Shown in pieces: positions 7,749-18,200 of a stretch of DNA of 64,000 bases; position 1 is the first letter of the stretch; every line of letters begins with the position of its first letter. The DNA comes from Leadbetterella lacunae (GTDB taxonomy: Bacteria > Bacteroidota > Bacteroidia > Cytophagales > Spirosomataceae). Location of the stretch: assembly GCF_042649125.1 (NCBI RefSeq), contig NZ_JBHRYQ010000001.1, positions 2,852,001-2,916,000 of the forward strand, given 5' to 3'. The notes below the pieces were generated by a model, which saw nothing but the letters and a program-made list of their open reading frames with translations, had not been told where the DNA came from and ran no database searches. The position numbers and the translations under genes were made by a program.

Positions 7749-9455
7749 ATGAAAAAAAAGATTGTATTGTTTCTATTAACCGTTTCACTAGTCCACTCGT
7801 ACAAATCAACTTTAGCTCAAGGGGCATATATGCCCATAGACGACCAAACTTACGCCAACATGGAGCGTTTAGAAGTTAAGTCAGGCAAACTCTCAAACAG
7901 TTTTCACACAAATCTGAAACCATTTGAAAGGGACGACATTGGAGCATTTTTAGATTCATTTGACACCTTAAGTTATATAAAGCTTTCAAAAAACGACAAA
8001 GTTCTTTTTGATAACCTTCAGGCATCAAATTGGGAATTTTCGAAAAATAAAATATATAAATCAAACGATTCCAAAAAGCCACTTTTTAAGTATTTATTCC
8101 AAAAAAATAGTGATTTCTATCAAGTAAGTACCGATGATTTTGATGTTCACCTTTCGCCAATCGTACATTATTCGCAAGGAAGTAGCAATGGCGGAGACCT
8201 GGGGGCAACCAAAAAAATGTTTATTAACACACGCGGAATAGAGATTCGTGGAAGAATAAACAAAAAACTCGGCTTTTATACCATGATGGCTGATAATCAA
8301 GCCACAAGCCCAGTGTTTTTAGCTCGATATTTTGAGTCTTATCCTGGCATACCTTATCAATCGTTTGTAAAAATAAAAGACGAAAACTTTAAAGAGCTAC
8401 AAGCAGACTATTTTCAAGCCTTTGGCTATATCAGTTTTAAGCCCATCAAAAGCCTCACCATGACTTTTGGACATGACAAAAACTTTATAGGTTCGGGAAT
8501 TCGCTCCATGATCTTGAGCGACTTTAGTGCTCCATATTTACAACTGAAGTCGAGACTTAAAATTGGCAGGTTTGAGTATCTTTCTATTTTGGGACAAATG
8601 ACCAACTTGCAGGTCCAAAACCTAGGAAATAGCACCACGAGTTTCCCTCCGAAATACATGGCGTTTCACCATCTGAATGTCAACATTACTAATAAACTAA
8701 ACGTAGGAGTATTTGAAAGTGTCTTTTATGGAAAACGTGATCATGGATTTGAATTTAACTATCTGAATCCTGTCATTTTTTACAGATTCGTAGAAGGATT
8801 TTTGGGAAGCACAGACAATGCCATGGTTGGAGCTGACTTCAAACTCAACCTGTTTAAGTCAATCAGCACTTACGGACAGTATGTTTTGGATGAATACAAC
8901 TCCAAAGAGTTTAAGAAAGATGGTTGGTGGTCAAAAAAATACACCTGGCAGCTGGGAGCAAAATATTACGATGTATTTAAAATTAGAAACCTAGACGCTC
9001 AGGTTGAGTTTAACCGAGCAAGGCCATATTCGTATTCACACTTTACCACAAGCACAAATATGGTAAACTACAATATGCCTGTAGCTCATCCGCTAGGAGC
9101 CAATTTCAAAGAAGTAATAGTTAAAACGAGTTTCCACCCAATACCAAACCTACAGGTATCTTACATATACATGAAAGCCCTCAAAGGGGAAGACAAGGAT
9201 TCGCTAAACTATGGCGGCAATTTGATGTTAAACAACCGATATAACCGTGTAGGCGACTACAATAACTACATAGGGCAAGGTCTTGAAAACACTATACGCA
9301 ACTGGAAGATAGAGGCTTCGTATATGGTATATCAAAACATGTTTTTAGATTTTGGTCTTCAAAGACGTAAAGACGTGTACACAAAAAGCAAGGCCGAAAC
9401 CATCATGGAGTTTTCGGTAAGATGGAACATCTCCCGTAAAAGATTTTTATTCTAA
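7749..9455 (+). CDS. Outer-membrane protein, Wzi/RemB-like
   Basis: A 568-residue protein with signal peptide (residues 1-23, ending TLAQG). The N-terminal 130 residues include a helical PMIDDQTY-like region; the rest has alternating beta strands with aromatic girdles and ends in Phe (KRFLF), typical of an outer-membrane barrel. Stretches such as TFGHDKNFIGSGIRSMILSD and YLNPVIFYRFVEG resemble the Wzi capsule-assembly family, to which the gliding protein RemB of Flavobacterium is related. A role in surface polysaccharide or gliding is plausible but inferred. It is monocistronic and convergent with the sigma-factor unit. Confidence 0.65.
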   Translation: MKKKIVLFLLTVSLVHSYKSTLAQGAYMPIDDQTYANMERLEVKSGKLSNSFHTNLKPFERDDIGAFLDSFDTLSYIKLSKNDKVLFDNLQASNWEFSKNKIYKSNDSKKPLFKYLFQKNSDFYQVSTDDFDVHLSPIVHYSQGSSNGGDLGATKKMFINTRGIEIRGRINKKLGFYTMMADNQATSPVFLARYFESYPGIPYQSFVKIKDENFKELQADYFQAFGYISFKPIKSLTMTFGHDKNFIGSGIRSMILSDFSAPYLQLKSRLKIGRFEYLSILGQMTNLQVQNLGNSTTSFPPKYMAFHHLNVNITNKLNVGVFESVFYGKRDHGFEFNYLNPVIFYRFVEGFLGSTDNAMVGADFKLNLFKSISTYGQYVLDEYNSKEFKKDGWWSKKYTWQLGAKYYDVFKIRNLDAQVEFNRARPYSYSHFTTSTNMVNYNMPVAHPLGANFKEVIVKTSFHPIPNLQVSYIYMKALKGEDKDSLNYGGNLMLNNRYNRVGDYNNYIGQGLENTIRNWKIEASYMVYQNMFLDFGLQRRKDVYTKSKAETIMEFSVRWNISRKRFLF

Positions 9456-9462
9456 AAGGCAC

Positions 9463-9492
9463 AAAAAAAGCCTACGAATAAATCGTAGGCTC
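9463..9492 (-). terminator. Terminator of the sigma-factor unit, overlapping a stop codon
   Basis: On the minus strand GAGCCTACGA pairs with TCGTAGGCT and is followed by seven T. The stop codon of the 82-residue gene (9472-9474) lies inside the 3' arm, so coding sequence and terminator overlap. Confidence 0.8.
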
Positions 9493-9720
9493 ATAATTTT
9501 TTGAAAAATCCAGTATGTTATTAATCGTCTTATCTTTTGGACTTAATACTATTAGATTTAAATCTTCCTTGATGTAGATACATTCAAGATAAAAATTAAG
9601 CATTTCTTCGTCGCTCGAAATAGACTTTTCAATTAAAACATTTTCAGATGCAGATGTTTCATTATAAACATAACGAATAATCTCATTCTGTGTCGAGGTA
9701 CAGGTTTTTGTCATAGGCAT
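9472..9720 (-). CDS. Small protein overlapping the ECF sigma gene
   Basis: An 82-residue (80 from the second Met) soluble protein, acidic in its centre, with no transmembrane helix, signal peptide or zinc motif. Its start lies inside the sigma gene, overlapping it by 38 bases in another reading frame, so translation is probably coupled. Its gene ends inside the terminator stem. Position suggests a partner or regulator of the sigma factor, but it does not look like a classical membrane anti-sigma factor. The C-terminal part (LECIYIKEDLNLIVLSPKDK) could be a short beta-alpha element. Function unknown. Confidence 0.7.
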   Translation of the reverse strand: MPMTKTCTSTQNEIIRYVYNETSASENVLIEKSISSDEEMLNFYLECIYIKEDLNLIVLSPKDKTINNILDFSKNYEPTIYS

Positions 9721-10294
9721 ATTTTGTTTTACTCATCAATTTTCTAAGATTGATAAGAGCATAACGCATACGACCCAATGCAGTATTGATACTCACTCCC
9801 GTTGCTTCAGCAATTTCTTGAAAACTAAGGTCTTCGTAGTGACGCATCACCAAAACCTCTCTCTGTTGCTGAGGCAATAGTTTAATTAAACCTCTCAAAT
9901 GCTCGTGAGATTCTTTTTTGATCTGATTAGACTCAATAGAATCTTCGGCAAAATTTAAGGAATTAAACACGCTACTTCCATCTTCAAACACTACACTAGG
10001 ATAACGCTTTGCTCTCCTGAAATAGTCAATGGCAAGATTGTGGCCTATTCTTAATATCCAGGGTAAAAACTTGCCTTCCTCATTGTACCTGCCTTCTTTT
10101 AAGGTTTTAATAGCCTTAATAAAAGTATCTTGCGTCAAATCTTCTGCAACATAGGTATCTTTTACAACAAGATAAATAGTGGTATATACTCTGTTTTTGT
10201 ATCTCTTAACAAGCGTGGCGAATGCCTTTTCATCTCCACGTATGTACGCTGATATAAGCTCACTTTCGCTAACTAGAACTTTGACTTTTTCCAT
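9683..10294 (-). CDS. ECF-type RNA polymerase sigma factor
   Basis: A 203-residue sigma-70 family protein. Region 2 lies around residues 25-95 (YKNRVYTTIYLVVKDTYVAE, DLTQDTFIKAI, KFLPWILRIGHNLAIDYFRR) and region 4 around 130-190 (LPQQQREVLVMRHYEDLSF, IAEATGVSINTALGRMRYAL). This is the group-4 layout without region 3. Region 4 strongly resembles a widespread Bacteroidota ECF factor; a P. gingivalis relative (SigP) has been linked to type IX secretion control, but I cannot show orthology. No membrane anti-sigma gene follows; instead a small overlapping ORF does. Short TTAGTTAAYG repeats lie upstream. Confidence 0.93.
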   Translation of the reverse strand: MEKVKVLVSESELISAYIRGDEKAFATLVKRYKNRVYTTIYLVVKDTYVAEDLTQDTFIKAIKTLKEGRYNEEGKFLPWILRIGHNLAIDYFRRAKRYPSVVFEDGSSVFNSLNFAEDSIESNQIKKESHEHLRGLIKLLPQQQREVLVMRHYEDLSFQEIAEATGVSINTALGRMRYALINLRKLMSKTKYAYDKNLYLDTE

Positions 10295-10736
10295 TCTTAT
10301 AATACAGATTAGTTAACGTAGAGTTTTATACCATATTGTACACTTGGGGGTTAGAAGTTTAAAAATATTATTTCGAAAGATAAAAAATAATAAAACTAAA
10401 AGTCAAATTTTTCTTTCAAAAAATTAGTTAACGGTTAGTTAATGTACGTTTTATTACTTCCGACGGTTGCAATCTAGTCATTTTATTTCAAAAAAAACAC
10501 AACAAATATTATTCCATAAGTTAAAAAAAACTAAAAAACGCAGCATTTTAATAGAAACATACCTTGTAATGTAGGTTTTTCAAAAAATCAATAAACGGTA
10601 TCATTTTTGCACAGAAGTTTACTGATAGATAAGTTTTAAGTGAAATGATTACATCAAAAATCAGTTCAAATTCTAAGCTTATTTGTATTTTTGCGTTAAG
10701 AATTGAGTGAGACAAAAGATTATCGATAGAAACAAA
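10295..10736. other. 442-base intergenic region with TTAGTTAAYG repeats
   Basis: This divergent A+T-rich region holds no convincing gene. It contains TTAGTTAACG at 10309-10318 (15 bases before the sigma ATG), and TTAGTTAACG plus TTAGTTAATG in tandem at 10424-10433 and 10435-10444, an 11-base repeat period or about one helix turn. They could bind a regulator of the sigma gene or the divergent outer-membrane gene. A -7 box lies at the right-hand end. Confidence 0.5.
10686..10693 (+). promoter_or_regulatory. -7 box for the Lys/Glu-rich outer-membrane gene
   Basis: TATTTTTG is a full match to TAnnTTTG, 43 bases before the chosen ATG at 10737. A -33 TTTG is not clear. Confidence 0.55.
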
Positions 10737-12200
10737 ATGGCAAAGCACCTTTTAAAAACACTAATATTAGGTTTATTTTTAATATTATCTGCACAAGCGT
10801 ATGCACAGCGTGATCTTATTATAACACAGGCTGGCGAAGAAATTCGTTGTAAAATACTAGATGAAACTCCTACTAGGTTTATATATGCGTATTTGGGACC
10901 AAAAAAGAAGGTACTTAGAAATGAAATATTCAAAAATCTCGTGACTTCTTTTAAATACAATCACTACGACAACGATATTTTAATTAACCCAAAACTTGAG
11001 TCGAAAAATAAGAATACGGCCACACCAAGAGTAGATACAAGAAAAGGCAGTGAATCAAAAAAAATAAGCAAAAAAGAGGCGAAAAGAATGAGACAAGCGG
11101 AAGAAAAAGCCGCTGAAAGTGAAGCCAAAAAAGAAGAACCAAAGAAGGAAACACCAAAAACAAAAGAGCCTACAAAGAAAGAAATTGAACAAAAAAAAGA
11201 GGAGATAGTAAAGGTTGAACCCATTAAAAAAGAAAGCGAAGCTGCAAAACCAGCTTTAGAAATAGCAAAAAAACCAGAGCCTGAACTTATTAAAAAAGCA
11301 GAACCGGCCGTCAAAGAAGCCATTTCCACCAAAAAAACAGAAGATAAAGCCATCACTCAAGAAAAGGCATTAGAAACTAAAGTTGAGCCGGTTAAAGTAG
11401 CTTCAGAAGAAACTAAAAAAGAAACAGAAAAGAAAGCTGAGGTAGTGGCTGAAAAGCCAAAAAAAATAGAAGACAAAGCAATTGCTGAAGTAGAAAAAAC
11501 AAAGAAAGAAACAACTGAGAAATCGCCATTTGCTGAGCCTGAAACTAAGTCAGAATTTAAAAATTACTTAAAATATAGAGTTGGAGTTAAAGGTGGATTA
11601 GGAAATATAATCACAAAAACAACCGACACTAGCCCATTTGGTTTATTTAAAGAAAAATTAAATAGAGGACGTACATTTGGCGCTGATGCTGCATACTTCA
11701 TCACCGATAATTTTGGTATGGGTGTTACTTTTACCAACTATCAGGCTTCAAACAAAAACACAAATTTTGACTATCCAAACCTATTCACTGGCGAAACCAT
11801 CAAAGCGGGATCATTGAATAGCAGAGTGTCTCACAAGTTTGTAGGGCCAACCTTACTTTATAGAAAGCCAATCGACTTCAAAACATTTGCGATAATTACC
11901 ATAAGCCCGGGCATGCACCTTTATACAGACAAAGGGCAAACCAATGCCGCTAACTATAAGTTTACAGGCCAAGGATTTGGTGGAGCAGCCACCCTAGGGT
12001 TAGATTTTCTTTTAGGAAATGACATCTACGGCAGAGATATCATATTGAGCCTTGAAGGTGGCTATAATTACGGTCAAATAACCGCATTAAACGACGGTAC
12101 TGGAGCAGGAACTAAAAACATAGCGACTCCCATAAACCTTAACCGTTTAGATTTCACTATCGGGTTAAGATTTACGAGGTTCCCGGCTTATTTGAGATAA
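10737..12200 (+). CDS. Outer-membrane beta-barrel protein with Lys/Glu-rich linker
   Basis: A 487-residue exported protein with three parts. Residues 1-24 are a signal peptide (ending AYAQ). Residues 25-85 form a small domain with DLIITQAGEEIRCKILDETP, a motif common in Bacteroidota surface proteins. Residues about 87-265 are low-complexity, dominated by Lys, Glu and Ala (EKAAESEAKKEEPKKETPKT and similar), likely a long charged helix or extended spacer. Residues about 270-487 look like an outer-membrane barrel with Gly/aromatic strands ending in RFTRFPAYLR. The start at 10737 fits the signal peptide and promoter. Function unknown; the spacer could cross the periplasm. Confidence 0.75.
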   Translation: MAKHLLKTLILGLFLILSAQAYAQRDLIITQAGEEIRCKILDETPTRFIYAYLGPKKKVLRNEIFKNLVTSFKYNHYDNDILINPKLESKNKNTATPRVDTRKGSESKKISKKEAKRMRQAEEKAAESEAKKEEPKKETPKTKEPTKKEIEQKKEEIVKVEPIKKESEAAKPALEIAKKPEPELIKKAEPAVKEAISTKKTEDKAITQEKALETKVEPVKVASEETKKETEKKAEVVAEKPKKIEDKAIAEVEKTKKETTEKSPFAEPETKSEFKNYLKYRVGVKGGLGNIITKTTDTSPFGLFKEKLNRGRTFGADAAYFITDNFGMGVTFTNYQASNKNTNFDYPNLFTGETIKAGSLNSRVSHKFVGPTLLYRKPIDFKTFAIITISPGMHLYTDKGQTNAANYKFTGQGFGGAATLGLDFLLGNDIYGRDIILSLEGGYNYGQITALNDGTGAGTKNIATPINLNRLDFTIGLRFTRFPAYLR

Positions 12201-12209
12201 ATTTTATTT

Positions 12210-13772
12210 TTACTTTCGAGAAAAATCTAAGTCTTGAAAATCAAAACTAAAGTCTGTTAGTGGAGAAATAGCTTCCATGGTAAAACCAGAAGCCTTTCCT
12301 TCTGTATTTAAATTAAACTTTACAAACGCATCAGCCTCAAAACTTCTGTCTATCCATTTGACCAAATAGGTATTGGCATTATAATAGGTCATGGGCCCTT
12401 GTAAAAGCAAAGACTTTTGAGATGTAAACCAGAGCTGATTGTCTTTCATTGAAATAGTCACTAAGCCAAACCATGGATCTTGATATTCTCCCAAAACTTG
12501 AGCTGACTTTAGGGCAATATTTGATTGATTCTTGGCCTGTGTTTCTATCTTTGAATTTATCTCAGAAACAATCTTATTTGCCTCTTCAAAATTAGCTCGT
12601 TCTTTATCCGAATATTCCTTTACCCTGTCAATTCCCTTAATTCCCAAATAACTGTCTTTTATAGTGGCTGTAATGGCGTTAAACGCTGCACCTGACTGTT
12701 GGTTGGTATAGACCATAATAGCCAAATTGAGCTCAGGCAAAAGTGTAGTTTGGGTAACTATGCCTGCAAGACCACCGGTGTGTGTTAGTTGTTTATAGCC
12801 TTTGACATCACTGATAAACCAACCAAGTCCATAACTGGCAAAATGCGTATTGTAACTTCCAGGTGACTTTACAGGGATAATAGTTTGCGGTGTCCATAGT
12901 TCCGTGAAGTTTTTCTCTGAAATCAATCTTTTCTCAAGGTTTGCTCCGTATTTACCTCCGTTTAGTAAAAGTATCATCCACTTACTCATTTCGCTTACGT
13001 TGGTATAAATACCTCCAGCTGCGTTGGCGTTATTGCTCCAATCTCGCCTTACTACATTTATTTGGCCATTTACGGGTGCGTGAGGGTCTATCACGTTAGA
13101 CCAGTCTTTCATTTCTCGAAAGGTAGTATAGGTGTTTTTAATATCAAGTGGCTTAAAAATCCGCGTTTGAATAAAGTTTTCCCACGATACTCCCGAAATT
13201 CTTTCTACCACTTCTCCTGCCACAATATAAAGTAGATTATCGTAGTCGTATTGCGTTCTAAAGCTACTTACGGGTTTTAGGTATCTTAAATTATGGATAA
13301 TTTCGGCTTTAGAAAAAGTATTAGAATCTGGCCAAAACATTAAGTCGCCTGCACCCAAACCTAGCCCCGAACGGTGGCAAAGTAAATCTCTGACCGTAAA
13401 CTCAGACGTGACATAAGGGTCATACATTTTAAATTCAGGAATAATATCCGTTACATGTGTATCCCATGTAAGCTTATTTTCGTCAATCAACATACCAAGT
13501 GCAAAAGCTGTGAAAGCCTTCGTGTTTGAGGCTATTCCAAATTCAGTATTGGCATCTACAGGCTGCTTGGTGTTCAGCGAGCGTAAGCCATAGCCTTTGG
13601 CGTGTATGAGTTTCCCGTCTTTAACAATCCCGACTTGAATACCGGGCACATCAAAAGTCTTAAGCGTTTTATTTACCAAATCGTCTATTTCGTTTGGTTT
13701 AAGCTGAGCATTTGCCGAAGCAAATTGTAAAGCGATAAAAGCTACAGTAAACAGCAGTTTTAAAAATTTCAT
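12210..13772 (-). CDS. Exported serine hydrolase, beta-lactamase/PBP-like (class C type)
   Basis: A 520-residue protein with a signal peptide (residues 1-22, ending ANAQ). The catalytic SxxK is in GIASNTKAFTAFALG (around residue 80), the YxN in QYDYDNLLYIV (around 170) and the third motif is HTGG (around 340) in place of KTG. These define the beta-lactamase-related serine hydrolase family (AmpC/EstB/PBP-like). The C-terminal 100 residues look like a DUF3471-type beta domain found in many Bacteroidota members. Substrate is unknown; peptidase or esterase roles are as likely as beta-lactam hydrolysis. It is convergent with the outer-membrane gene. Confidence 0.88.
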   Translation of the reverse strand: MKFLKLLFTVAFIALQFASANAQLKPNEIDDLVNKTLKTFDVPGIQVGIVKDGKLIHAKGYGLRSLNTKQPVDANTEFGIASNTKAFTAFALGMLIDENKLTWDTHVTDIIPEFKMYDPYVTSEFTVRDLLCHRSGLGLGAGDLMFWPDSNTFSKAEIIHNLRYLKPVSSFRTQYDYDNLLYIVAGEVVERISGVSWENFIQTRIFKPLDIKNTYTTFREMKDWSNVIDPHAPVNGQINVVRRDWSNNANAAGGIYTNVSEMSKWMILLLNGGKYGANLEKRLISEKNFTELWTPQTIIPVKSPGSYNTHFASYGLGWFISDVKGYKQLTHTGGLAGIVTQTTLLPELNLAIMVYTNQQSGAAFNAITATIKDSYLGIKGIDRVKEYSDKERANFEEANKIVSEINSKIETQAKNQSNIALKSAQVLGEYQDPWFGLVTISMKDNQLWFTSQKSLLLQGPMTYYNANTYLVKWIDRSFEADAFVKFNLNTEGKASGFTMEAISPLTDFSFDFQDLDFSRK

Positions 13773-13802
13773 AGTTTCTAGTTTTTTATAAATCTAACAT
13801 AC

Positions 13803-13833
13803 AAAAAAATGGTAGCAAAACCTTGCTACCATT
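13803..13833 (-). terminator. Terminator after rimO
   Basis: ATGGTAGCAA pairs perfectly with TTGCTACCAT around a 2-4 base loop; on the minus strand it is followed by seven T. It lies 43 bases after the rimO stop codon. Confidence 0.85.
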
Positions 13834-13875
13834 CAATATCGTTATTCTAATTTAATACTTTTTTCGGATATGATT

Positions 13876-15183
13876 TTAAACTAAATCACCGTATAAGTCA
13901 AACTCGGTGGCTGACTTTATTTTCACATTGGCAAAGTCGCCAAGTCTCACATACTGATCTGCCGGTACAAGTACTTCGTTATCTACTTCTGGCGAGTCAA
14001 ATTCGGTTCTACCGATGAAAAAGCCACTTTCGTGTCTGTCAAATAAAACTTTAAAAGTTTTTCCTATTTTTTGTTGGTTTAGCTCAGCCGAAATCCCTTG
14101 TTGTAAGTCCATTATGATGTCCATACGTTCTTGTTTAACTTCAGGTTCCACATTGTCTTCCATACCAAATGCATGCGTATCGTCTTCATGCGAATATTGG
14201 AAAATACCCAGGCGATCAAATCGCTGTGACTCTACAAACTGATACATTTCCTCAAACATTTCTTCGGTTTCTCCTGGGTGACCAGAAATAAGCGTAGTTC
14301 TAAGTGCAATTCCAGGCACTTTTTCTCTAATGGTATCCAGCAGCTGCTCGGTCTTTTGTCTGTCTATACCTCTACGCATAAGCTTAAGCATCTCAGAAGA
14401 TCCGTGCTGAAGTGGCATATCTAAGTAGTTACAAATGTTTGGCTTGGCCGCCATTACGTCTAATATATCTAAAGGAAAACCGGATGGGTAGGCGTATTGT
14501 AAACGTATCCAGTCGATTCCTTCCACATCTGAAAGTTTATCTAAAAGCTCTGATAAGTTTCTTTTTTTATAAATATCTAAACCGTAATAGGTTAAATCTT
14601 GAGCTATCAAAATCAACTCTTTTGTTCCTTTGGCTGCCAAGTTTTTAGCTTGAAGCACTAACTCGTCCATCGAACGTGAAACATGCTTACCACGCATAAT
14701 CGGAATGGCACAAAACGAACACGGCCTGTCGCAACCTTCGGCTATTTTTAGATAAGCAAAATGTGCTGGCGTAGTTAACAAACGCTCTCCTACAAGCTCT
14801 TTTTTATAATCTGCCTTTAGGCTTTTAAGCAAACGTGGAAGCTCGTTTGTTCCGAACCAAGAGTCGACCTGAGGAATCTCAAGTTTTAGTTCGTCTTTAT
14901 ATCTGTGAGAAAGACAGCCTGTCACATACACTTTGTCAACATGGCCAGCTTCTTTGGCGTCTACATAGCGAAGTATGGTGTCAATTGACTCTTGTTTTGC
15001 ATTGTCTATAAAACCACACGTATTGATTACTACTATTTGCGAATCGTCTTTTTCAGATTCGTGGGTAACGTCCATGCCATTACCTTTGAGTTGAGTAAAT
15101 AGCTCCTCAGAGTCCACTAAGTTTTTAGAACAACCGAGTGTTACAATATTTATTTTACTCTTTTTATTTCCTTTTGTCTTCAT
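13876..15183 (-). CDS. rimO: Ribosomal protein S12 methylthiotransferase RimO
   Basis: RimO is a radical-SAM enzyme that adds a methylthio group to an Asp of ribosomal protein S12. The N-terminal domain opens INIVTLGCSKNLVDSEEL, characteristic of RimO over MiaB. The radical-SAM cysteines are in GCDRPCSFCAIP (about C150, C154, C157), and the C-terminal 65 residues form a TRAM domain. The 435-residue length is typical. I use the Met at 15183 (MKTKGNKKSK); a Met seven codons upstream adds only hydrophobic residues not found in the family. It ends at a perfect hairpin terminator. Confidence 0.96.
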   Translation of the reverse strand: MKTKGNKKSKINIVTLGCSKNLVDSEELFTQLKGNGMDVTHESEKDDSQIVVINTCGFIDNAKQESIDTILRYVDAKEAGHVDKVYVTGCLSHRYKDELKLEIPQVDSWFGTNELPRLLKSLKADYKKELVGERLLTTPAHFAYLKIAEGCDRPCSFCAIPIMRGKHVSRSMDELVLQAKNLAAKGTKELILIAQDLTYYGLDIYKKRNLSELLDKLSDVEGIDWIRLQYAYPSGFPLDILDVMAAKPNICNYLDMPLQHGSSEMLKLMRRGIDRQKTEQLLDTIREKVPGIALRTTLISGHPGETEEMFEEMYQFVESQRFDRLGIFQYSHEDDTHAFGMEDNVEPEVKQERMDIIMDLQQGISAELNQQKIGKTFKVLFDRHESGFFIGRTEFDSPEVDNEVLVPADQYVRLGDFANVKIKSATEFDLYGDLV

Positions 15184-15249
15184 ATTTGCAATTTCGAAAC
15201 ACAAAGGTCGACAAAATAATTTAAACTAATCTTTTAGATTATATGAAAA

Positions 15250-18200
15250 TCAAAAACCATCTTTTTCCTCGGCTTTTTTGGTTGGCGACTTGCTCGGTGG
15301 CGTACCCGGCAATTTATTAGGGTCTGAAGGTTTTTTTGCAAAATCTTCTTCTTTCATTCCTCTATAAACCTTCAAAAAGTTTTTACGGAACCTAGTGGCT
15401 TCTGCCACATCCACAAAGTTGAGGTCTGATTTTTTATCTTTAGTGGTTTCGGGCACGGCTATAGCCTTGTTAAAGTCCTCGTCTGCCGAAGTTACCCCTA
15501 ACTGACCTGACCTATATACAAAGAAATACCACTGGGTGGGCGATATCTCTAAAAAGACGTACACCTCGTCGCCAGTTGCTGGGCTTTTCACTATTTCCAC
15601 GTAACCATTTACCATGGCGTTTACGTCTACATCACCGATGTTTGAAATACCGATTCTTCCAACACTATAATACGCATTAGAAATAGGATTCCAAGCTAGA
15701 TTAACGTCAGAGAGTATCATGGTGCTCAAAAACTTATTAGAAAACTTATGCAAAGGCAGGTGTTCTTTTAAGCTCTTGTTTTTATAATCTACGGTTTCTT
15801 TTGGTCCCAAATATTGGTTTACCTTCGCCATAAAAACAGGAGAATCAGGCAAAATAGCAGGGTCAGAGTTTCCTACGTCGAGGTTGGCTTTTACTATATT
15901 TTGACCCAGTTTTTGAGTAACTGGAATAGAAATAGGGAAGTCTAATTTCAGCATAGTAGCAAACTGATACTTCATAGAGTCAAGCCTTACATTACCTATA
16001 CCCACTGTCTCTAAAATCTTAGAAGGACTTCCGAGCAAGTTAAACTTACCTTCCATGGCTATTATGCCCTTGTCGTCATAAAATTCTAGTACGTTTCCTA
16101 TGGTGTTTGGATCAGCGGGGGCGACCACAAACTTTTTATTAGGCTCATCTCTTTTGAAAAGCCCCGTAGCTAAAAATATATCCGAATCATCGCCTGACTT
16201 TTTAGCTGACAAAAATGTAGGATAAATAGCATCCGTTTGTTTTCCAGTGCTGATGTGCAATCCGACAAACAGCGGTTTACCTCCGTCTTTTAAGGTATTA
16301 TCCACATTTATGCTGATGGCTTCAGATTTATTCCCTTTATAATTTATCCAACTCCCTCCAAGCATAGGGTATCGCTTAAGGTCAGGGAGTACCATACCAT
16401 TTAGAGCCAAATTTTTGAAAGGAGAAAGCATCATAATTTCACCTTTATAAAGCATTTTGGGAGATAGATAAATACTGTCTTTCTCGCTTACTTTTGCTCG
16501 TGCTATGGTAGACAACTTATTAGAGGACTTAGAACTTAGCAAATCTCCTTCGGGCGAAACCTCCGAAAATTCAAAGTTTCCAAGTTTAATGTTAAAAGTA
16601 TCAGAACTCACATTTACAAACTGATAGTCTGCACTTCCCACAAATGAGAGTTTAGAATTTACCGTGACGTTTGCATTGGTTAATACGTGATATTTATTGA
16701 GCGTGTCGGCTATAATCTTGGCATTTTTAAATGGCTCAAGTTTTCCGTCTCTCATAACCGCCACAAGGCCTTGGGTAGGCACAATAGAGGCATCCACACT
16801 ATTAATAGCCTCTACGCCCGAAATCTTAAGATTCATTCCTGCCAAATCGTAGGTAGCGGCCGTCCCGTTAAATTTCAGCCCAAACTGAGTTAGGTGTGTA
16901 GATCTAAATACGGAAGTGGCAAGTAGACCCTCCATAGTAATTCGCTGTTTTTTAATATCCCAAACGGCTTTGTCGATGGTGGTGGCATACGATGAATATG
17001 GAAATTCTAATTCAGATTTATAGGTTTCAGTTAAAAGCTCTTTCTGTCCGGCTACATTTACCATAAACTTCTGAATATTGAAATCTATATCAACGTGTTT
17101 TGCTCCAAAAACTGGTTTTGCATCTTTTTCGCCTGACTTAATATTAAACGTTGAGTTATCGGCCAAGAAACCACTTTTATTAAACTTAAACTGATTTGAT
17201 TTTACATCCGAATCGGTTCTATTTAGCAAACCGTTACCGAAAAGACCCGTTTTTCTTAAAACTAAACCTCCCGTTAGCAATGATGACTTGTTATAAAACT
17301 CAAAGCCTTTTGCAGAAACAACCGACATACTATCTGCCTCAGGCACCCAAGCCAAATCATATTCGCCGATGGCAACATCTGGAAAATATGCCCCAGTGAC
17401 AGTCTCTTGAATTTTCCCGAAGTCACCTTCTGCAGTAAGTTCATCGGTTAAGAAAGACACCTTCTTGGTTTTAAACTTACCCGCCAAGTGGGTTATTTCA
17501 CCAGAAGAACTTATTCCTTTTTTGTTTAATACAATAGCCGAATCGGTTTTTATACTGGTTTCGGTACCGTAAATTTTATACGGAGTTTTAGCAATGTGAC
17601 GAACCCCCAAAGAAGTATCAGCCATTACGACTAAGTTTTCTTGTATCGGCTTAAAAATACCTCCTGAGTTAAACACCCCCGCAAATACAGGGTTGACAGT
17701 ATTTAGGCTGTCGATATTTATAGGTTTAAATTTAAAGTTTACTTCGTTTTCAAACTTCTGTTTTCTGCCTTTTTCGTTAAAATATACCAACGCACCACCC
17801 GGAATCTCGAGTTTCGGATACTCCGGCAAGTTTTTCCTACCTGATTTATTGTCAGGACTATTGAGATATAAGGTGCCCGTTTGACCAAATAAGATATTGG
17901 CTCCAAGTTGAGCTTTCCCTCCTTTTTTATATATTTCTAAAGGAATAAACTTTATGGAATCTATTCGCTTAAGGTTTACTACAAACTGCTCATATTGCAC
18001 CTCAAAGTCTCCATAAAACGTAAAGTTTTTTACACCTATTTCTCCATTAAAAGTAAAAACTTTGTTTCCAACAATTTGCATCGACTGGCCTTTTGGCACA
18101 AAACTGATTCCAAGTGAATCACTAAACTTAAAGTCTTGTGTACCTTTTATATCTAATGATTTTGAAGCCAAATCTATAGAGGCGTTTCCGCCGCCAGTAC

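Noticed and set aside
10964..11356. A 130-codon antisense frame with a membrane-like composition
   Set aside because: It mirrors the Lys/Glu-rich stretch of the outer-membrane gene; AAA/GAA repeats read backwards as TTT/TTC, giving Phe/Ser/Leu-rich artefacts.
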